DNA of 64,000 bases, from positions 143,780 through 207,779 of the forward strand of contig NZ_SBKQ01000006.1 in the NCBI RefSeq assembly GCF_004122145.1, in the 5' to 3' direction. The DNA comes from Flavobacterium piscinae. GTDB taxonomy: Bacteria > Bacteroidota > Bacteroidia > Flavobacteriales > Flavobacteriaceae. The position numbers were made by a program, and so were the translations under genes. The notes below the pieces were generated by a model. The model made no database searches. It was not told where the DNA came from and saw nothing but the letters and a program-made list of their open reading frames with translations. Shown one piece after another: positions 60,855 to 64,000 of this stretch. Within the stretch, counting starts at the first letter, position 1. Each line of letters opens with the position of its first letter.

Positions 60855-61489
60855 TGGCAATCCCATTTGAAGTTGGACACTTTATCATTTTCATCCGTTG
60901 CAAGATTGTAATGCCACCATTCCGATTGAAAAACTTTAAAGGAACAGCTTTCCATCACATCCCGTAGTAACTTTCTGTTATTAAGTACTTCCTTAGGAAG
61001 ATTTTCATACGTGTGAGCCGCTTCTTTGCCGAAATGATCAAAAGGAGTTCCCATATCGAGTTCCACTCCATTGTTATCTACTAAAGTGATATCAACCGCT
61101 CCTCCTCTATTGTGAATCGAACCTTTCATTGGATCGGCTACGTAAATGGGGTTAGGAACGATTGCCCACATTTTTTTTTGAACATCTAACGGTCTGTAAC
61201 AGTCTAATAATTTAATGGTAAAACCCATTTTTTTAAACTTATCATTGGCTTCGATTAATTTTTTTACAGTTTTAAAACGCAAATAGCATTCGGCACAGTC
61301 ATACACTTTTGCTTTCAGAAAATTATTATCAGTGGCATACCGCAAATCATAGACAAAGTCATTTGAAAAATCTTTTAACTTAACAAAAGTAGAATCATTA
61401 ATCGATTGACTTATTTGAACTTCTGTTATTTCCTGTCCAAAAGAAGTAAAAGATGTAGCAATTATAAAGAAGATAAAAATTCGAAACAT
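60851..61489 (-). CDS. D-alanyl-D-alanine dipeptidase (VanX/DdpX-like, M15)
   Basis: The 212-residue protein has a signal peptide (IIATSFTSFGQ) and the M15D zinc motifs: SIHNRGGAVDITLVD (His and Asp) and SEWWHYN (Glu, His). It hydrolyses D-Ala-D-Ala in the periplasm, probably to reuse it, like DdpX; a vancomycin-resistance role is unlikely without vanH and vanA nearby. Confidence 0.88.
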   Translation of the reverse strand: MFRIFIFFIIATSFTSFGQEITEVQISQSINDSTFVKLKDFSNDFVYDLRYATDNNFLKAKVYDCAECYLRFKTVKKLIEANDKFKKMGFTIKLLDCYRPLDVQKKMWAIVPNPIYVADPMKGSIHNRGGAVDITLVDNNGVELDMGTPFDHFGKEAAHTYENLPKEVLNNRKLLRDVMESCSFKVFQSEWWHYNLATDENDKVSNFKWDCH

Positions 61490-61518
61490 TAATTTATTTT
61501 CGAATAAATATACTAAAA

Positions 61519-62007
61519 TTATTCTAAAAACTCAGACCAATAAATATGAATCAATTCTTTGTGTTGCTCATAAAATAATTGTGCTTTTTCTCTTGAACGA
61601 AAAGCAAGAAATTGAGGTAAGATGGCAATGCCATAATAAGGTGTAAATTCACCCTCTTTAATCTGAGGAAAAATAGCATAATTATCCAATTGATTGCTCC
61701 AACCACTAAAATAAGATTTAAGTAATTGAGAAAGTTGAGCTTTAGCCAGAGCCGATTTTGCTTGATTTTCGCTCACATAAACGTTTTTGTTTTCTTCGTT
61801 TACAGGACGATTTTCATACGCTTCAATTTTTGAAAAACTATCAATATAGAAGCCACTTACCTCATTTAGATCCATCCAGCTTTTCAATAGCTTCGGATTT
61901 TCTTCGAGGTATTTCTTTAAAGCTCCAATCTCATCCAGATTTTTCTTCTGCTGAAGTTCCAGAGCATTCAAACGGTTAATTATATTCAATTTTTCTTCAG
62001 GTGTCAT
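61519..62007 (-). CDS. Hypothetical protein
   Basis: I do not recognise this 162-residue protein. It has an N-terminal coiled coil (EKLNIINRLNALELQQKKNLDEI) and then a soluble part with FSGWSNQLDNYAIFP, GIAILPQFLAF and an acidic C-terminus. No signal peptide is seen. It lies 30 bp upstream of the VanX-like gene in the same direction and could be cotranscribed. Confidence 0.6.
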   Translation of the reverse strand: MTPEEKLNIINRLNALELQQKKNLDEIGALKKYLEENPKLLKSWMDLNEVSGFYIDSFSKIEAYENRPVNEENKNVYVSENQAKSALAKAQLSQLLKSYFSGWSNQLDNYAIFPQIKEGEFTPYYGIAILPQFLAFRSREKAQLFYEQHKELIHIYWSEFLE

Positions 62008-62454
62008 CGGTACAACCTTTTCTAATCCGTAAAAAATTGTGTGCAGTAGTTGGGGCTACTAACATGTACTTTATATAAAGCTCCGAAAGGTATGATTTTA
62101 TTGGGAAAAGTAATCAATCACAGGTGTAAAAAGTAAAAAAAATCGTTGAAAAGTCAACTTTTGTCTCATTATCAATAATTTATACGATTAGATTTCTTAT
62201 TCAATTAAAAATTCTTGGAGCAATAGAAATTAGCATATTTTGTTTAATATATGTTTGATATAAATAAACATTATATTCAATTGAAATTTTAAAAAAACTC
62301 CATAATTGATTGTAGATATTAAATTAAAAGACTATTATACAATTAATTACAAATTGAGAACAAGTGTTAAAAATTAATTAATTAAAGTTAAATTAACAAT
62401 CTATATTTTGTTTATGATTAATTTTATAACATTAAACAAAAAAAACAATATAGC
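62008..62454. other. 447-bp AT-rich spacer without a recognised gene
   Basis: No reading frame of useful length, tRNA-like structure or terminator is visible on either strand. It must contain the divergent promoters of the unknown gene and the DUF4397 gene. Near the latter TATATTTTG (about 62402-62410) has one extra base compared with TAnnTTTG. A small stem GTAG/CTAC stands near 62046-62060. Confidence 0.6.
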
Positions 62455-64000
62455 ATGAAAAAAATTACCAAATTAATGTGGCTCTGTTTACTTTTTATAA
62501 GTAGTCTTAGCTATGCACAAACTGCGAGAGTGCAAGTCATACACAACTCGCCCGACCTAGCGGCATCTTCTGTAGATGTTTATTTGAATGATGTGTTGTT
62601 AATAAATGACTTTCATTTCAGAACAGCAACCCCATTTATTGATGCACCTGCCGGTATTGAATTGAGCATTGATATCGCTCCTTCTTCCAGTTCATCTTCA
62701 GCAGAGAGTCTCTACAACCTCACTACCACATTAGAAGAATTTGAGACTTATATTATTGTGGCAAATGGAATTGTTTCATCTTCAGGTTACACACCCAATC
62801 AACCTTTTGCACTGAATGTATTTGTTGGAGGAAGAGAAGGAACTCCAATTGAAAACAATACTGATGTTTTGGTCATGCATGGCTCACCCGACGCACCAAT
62901 TGTAGATGTTGTTGAATTAGCTGTTCCCGCAGGAACAATAATCAATGACATTTCATATGGTAGTTTCTCTAATTATTTAGAATTACCTACAAATAACTAT
63001 GTTCTTGCTGTTCGTAATGAGACAGGAACGGCAACGGTAGCTACTTATTCTGCTCCTTTAGCTGATTTATTTTTACAATCTGATGCCATTACTGTTGTAG
63101 CCAGTGGTTTTTTAAATCCGTCGCAAAACAGTAACGGACCAGAATTTGGACTTTGGGTAGCGAAGGCATCCGGTGGAGACTTAATTCCGCTACCCCTCTT
63201 TCACAATCCAACCGCACGATTACAAGTAATTCACAATTCAGCTGATTTAGCTGCATCTACTGTGGATGTTTATGTAAATGATGAATTATTGTTGAATGAC
63301 TTCGCTTTCAGAACAGCAACTCCATTTATTGATGTACCTGCCGGAATTGCTTTGAGTATTGATGTAGCTCCTTCCACTAGTACTTCCTCCGAAGACAGTA
63401 TTTACAATTTAACAACGACCTTATCTGAAAGTGAAACATACATAGTTGTTGCCAACGGAATTGTTTCAGGTTCAGGTTATGCTCCCAATCAAGCATTCGG
63501 TTTGAATGTTTTAGTAGGTGGTCGTGAAGGAACTCTAGTAGAAAATACAACAGACGTGGTTGTTTTTCATGGTTCAACTGATGCTCCCACTGTTGATGTA
63601 GTAGAAACTTCTGTACCCGCTGGAACATTGGTTGACAATTTAGACTATGGAAGTTTCTCAAATTATTTAGAACTTCCAACAAATAATTATACCATTGATG
63701 TTCGCGATGAAACAGGAACCGTAACGGTGGCTTCTTACGTTGCTCCTTTGGCTGATTTGTTTTTGCAAACGGATGCCATTACTGTTGTAGCCAGTGGATT
63801 TTTAGATCCATCACAAAATAGTAACGGACCTGCATTTGGTTTATGGGTGGCTCTTGCTTCCGGTGGTGATTTAATTCCACTACCATTAGTAGAAACTCCA
63901 ACGGCTCGTTTACAAGCGATTCACAACTCTCCTGATTTGGCAGCAGCTTTAGTAGATGTGTATGTGAATGATGAACTTTTGTTAAATGATTTCGCTTTCA
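62455..64000 (+). CDS. DUF4397-repeat secreted protein (3' end outside window)
   Basis: The reading frame from the ATG at 62455 is open to the window end (515 codons without stop). A signal peptide (LFISSLSYAQ) precedes tandem repeats of 230 residues starting at 62524, 63214 and 63904. Each unit contains two DUF4397-type halves about 112 residues apart, marked by VIHNSPDLAASSVDVYLND and VMHGSPDAPIVDV. Such proteins sit on the cell surface and are usually released by the type IX secretion system; the sorting signal would lie beyond the window. Adhesion is a guess. Confidence 0.85.
   Translation, partial: MKKITKLMWLCLLFISSLSYAQTARVQVIHNSPDLAASSVDVYLNDVLLINDFHFRTATPFIDAPAGIELSIDIAPSSSSSSAESLYNLTTTLEEFETYIIVANGIVSSSGYTPNQPFALNVFVGGREGTPIENNTDVLVMHGSPDAPIVDVVELAVPAGTIINDISYGSFSNYLELPTNNYVLAVRNETGTATVATYSAPLADLFLQSDAITVVASGFLNPSQNSNGPEFGLWVAKASGGDLIPLPLFHNPTARLQVIHNSADLAASTVDVYVNDELLLNDFAFRTATPFIDVPAGIALSIDVAPSTSTSSEDSIYNLTTTLSESETYIVVANGIVSGSGYAPNQAFGLNVLVGGREGTLVENTTDVVVFHGSTDAPTVDVVETSVPAGTLVDNLDYGSFSNYLELPTNNYTIDVRDETGTVTVASYVAPLADLFLQTDAITVVASGFLDPSQNSNGPAFGLWVALASGGDLIPLPLVETPTARLQAIHNSPDLAAALVDVYVNDELLLNDFAF
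62524..64000 (+). repeat. 690-bp tandem coding repeats
   Basis: Units begin at 62524, 63214 and 63904, an exact period of 690 bp (230 codons). The first two are complete, and the third is cut by the window. Units 1 and 2 are clearly similar but not identical, with many synonymous changes, so the duplication is not very recent. Confidence 0.85.

Noticed and set aside
60851..61489. Vancomycin resistance by the VanX-like gene
   Set aside because: No vanH, vanA or vanRS genes nearby, and the normal ddl is present; peptide recycling is simpler.

Overview
The window is chromosomal DNA from a member of the Bacteroidota, most probably a Flavobacterium-like member of the Flavobacteriaceae. The grounds are low G+C, A-rich leaders without Shine-Dalgarno sites, many copies of the Bacteroidota -7 box TAnnTTTG, and protein families typical of the group (outer-membrane lipoproteins, DUF4159, DUF4397 repeats, the tamB/tsaD divergent pair, membrane Fe-S proteins, ECF sigma factors). 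About 60 protein genes fill almost all of it. I see no rRNA, tRNA, CRISPR array, insertion sequence or prophage. The only gene-free stretch above 300 bp is 62008-62454.

Layout. 1-5115: SUI1 factor, nucleoside phosphorylase, acetyltransferase, a binding-protein-like gene, a transglutaminase-like membrane protein and two envelope proteins. 5112-11535: CorA, the histidine degradation genes hutI and hutG around an inverted coiled-coil gene, a lipoprotein and an RhlE-type helicase. 11532-20631: a TPR hybrid histidine kinase, EttA with a small membrane protein, a propeller-M28-PDZ protease, holA, a stand-alone HsdR-N nuclease-like gene and a glycosyltransferase. 20707-26776: an OmpA lipoprotein, an SRPBCC/GyrI-like protein, an ECF sigma operon with an anti-sigma-like and a Spy-like protein, a YCF48-type lipoprotein and a Ser/Arg-rich secreted protein. 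26846-38525: rluD-like and PASTA genes, the ddl-coaD-M14 operon, a Nudix/pyrE divergent pair, an M28 protease and a GH3/beta-lactamase fusion. 38652-46929: a minus-strand run amidase, mlaD, Fe-S membrane protein, HAD protein, CCG-domain protein and unknown gene, facing lptD. 46956-50812: RidA, methylglyoxal synthase, an N-acetylglucosamine-kinase-like gene, gapA and pfkA. 50965-60854: tamB, then the operon tsaD-rsmE-DUF4159-AI-2E-methyltransferase-unknown. 60851-64000: a VanX-like dipeptidase, an unknown gene and a repeat-built DUF4397 protein cut by the window end.

How genes fit together. Several genes serve envelope building and turnover: ddl, PASTA protein, amidase, GH3/beta-lactamase, sugar kinase, D-Ala-D-Ala dipeptidase, LptD, MlaD and TamB. 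The ECF cassette probably senses envelope stress. pfkA-gapA with mgsA forms a triose-phosphate cluster. hutI and hutG are the last two steps of histidine breakdown.

The least explained signal is in small spacers. Arrays of about five degenerate 8-bp units, each locus with its own unit sequence, end within a few bases of start codons or begin at stop codons, and several are paired with a reversed array that could fold into a long hairpin (56-151, 523-562, 1431-1470, 2043-2074, 39149-39226, 40030-40101; a 7-bp version at 33669-33696). Other notable points are five convergent gene pairs whose stop codons overlap in 4 bp, apparently leaderless promoters at pyrE and the HsdR-N gene, -7 boxes that mimic TTG starts, a tamB gene with no ordinary start codon, and sigma-54-like and ECF-like promoters.
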